Position numbers and translations under genes: made by a program
The notes under the pieces: generated by a model
Told to the model about the DNA's origin: nothing
What the model saw: the letters and a program-made list of their open reading frames with translations, nothing else
Database searches by the model: none
Shown: positions 5,195 through 5,386 of the stretch, in pieces
Numbering within the stretch: position 1 is the stretch's first letter
How the letters are laid out: every line of letters starts with the position of its first letter
From: Peptococcaceae bacterium
Lineage (GTDB): Bacteria > Bacillota > Peptococcia > DRI-13 > UBA5745
Reading direction: 5' to 3'
DNA: 5,386 nucleotides
Assembly: GCA_031264885.1 (NCBI GenBank)
Contig: JAISDM010000099.1
Coordinates: 1-5,386 of the forward strand

Positions 5195-5228
5195 AAGTGT
5201 GCGGAAGGATATACTTTTCCGCACATTT
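5195..5228 (-). terminator. Hairpin with T-tract on the minus strand (bidirectional terminator candidate)
   Basis: AAGTGTGCGGAA (5195-5206) pairs with TTCCGCACATTT (5217-5228) over 12 bp with one G-T, around a 10-nt loop. The seven A at 5190-5196 make a TTTTTTT tail on the minus strand, a textbook intrinsic terminator for leftward transcription. On the plus strand the tail is only ATTTGAG, so rightward termination would be weak. No minus-strand gene is visible to the right within the window. Confidence 0.6.
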
Positions 5229-5243
5229 GAGTGAACGGATCAA

Positions 5244-5270
5244 GGGGCAAACGGGGCAAACGCGCAAATT
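5244..5270. repeat. 9-nt tandem repeat, two exact copies and one degenerate
   Basis: GGGGCAAAC occurs at 5244-5252 and 5253-5261 and is followed by GCGCAAATT (5262-5270), a decayed third copy. It lies about 80 nt before the ATG of the last gene, inside its presumed leader or promoter region. It could be a protein-binding site or replication slippage; no function is evident. Confidence 0.5.
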
Positions 5271-5352
5271 GAATGAAGTGAGGGATGAAAACGGCTGCCC
5301 GTCGCGTATGAGAGATACCCAAAACCGATACGAGCAGAGGAGGAATAAGCGA

Positions 5353-5386
5353 ATGAAAAAATCAATGAGCATAATTCTGGTAATGG
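5353..5386 (+). CDS. Start of a probably exported protein (partial, runs off the window)
   Basis: Only 11 codons are present: MKKSMSIILVM. A perfect AGGAGG (5338-5343) lies 9 nt before the ATG, so the start is convincing. Two Lys followed by a hydrophobic run is the usual beginning of an Sec signal peptide or lipoprotein signal, as in solute-binding proteins of ABC, TRAP or tripartite tricarboxylate transporters. The family cannot be named from so little. The structured 5' region (5076-5270) may regulate it. Confidence 0.7.
   Translation, partial: MKKSMSIILVM

Noticed and set aside
5062..5322. 86-residue minus-strand frame in the last intergenic region
   Set aside because: It starts with TTG without a Shine-Dalgarno and runs through the inverted repeats and the minus-strand terminator, so it is unlikely to be translated.
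3828..5372. 514-residue minus-strand open frame
   Set aside because: Most of it is antisense to the reductase and the rest crosses the palindromic repeat and hairpins. It has no family resemblance or RBS and is an artefact of GC-rich codon use.

Overview
The window is chromosomal DNA from a bacterium, probably an anaerobic Firmicute (Clostridia or Negativicutes type). That placement is weak: it rests on the GroEL tail, strong AGGAGG-type ribosome binding sites, fairly GC-rich metabolic genes and abundant palindromic intergenic repeats. No rRNA or tRNA gene and no CRISPR array was seen.

Layout. Positions 1-165 are the last 54 codons of groEL, followed by a pair of related hairpin repeats and an intrinsic terminator (268-298). 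A monocistronic gene of the Rpn / PD-(D/E)XK 'transposase-like' nuclease family lies at 409-1293. It is visibly more A+T rich than the genes further downstream. It carries a near-ideal internal Shine-Dalgarno followed by an in-frame GTG, predicting a separate 68-residue C-terminal product like the RpnS antitoxins of E. coli. Positions 1294-2005 are a gene graveyard: a fragment of an ABC-2 type permease on the minus strand abuts, head to head, a fragment of a GPH-type (MFS_2) sugar:cation symporter on the plus strand. The symporter fragment ends in a palindromic repeat.

A good sigma-70-type promoter (2044-2073) then drives a two-gene operon. The first gene (2123-3853) is a thiamine-diphosphate enzyme of the acetolactate synthase / benzoylformate decarboxylase superfamily. 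The second (3876-4856) is a ketopantoate-reductase-family oxidoreductase, 22 bp downstream with its own strong RBS. Together they suggest that a 2-keto acid is made or cleaved by the ThDP enzyme and that a 2-keto acid is reduced by the partner. The actual substrates cannot be read from the sequence.

Positions 4857-5352 hold no convincing gene. They contain a 70-bp nested palindrome (4923-4992), an A+T-rich stretch, a set of mutually competing inverted repeats (5076-5228) that looks like an attenuator or a bidirectional terminator, and a 9-nt tandem repeat. A new gene with a perfect AGGAGG site and a signal-peptide-like start begins at 5353 and runs off the window.

The best candidates for something new are the intragenic start in the Rpn gene, the competing hairpins before the 5353 gene, and the uncharacterised ThDP enzyme / reductase pair.
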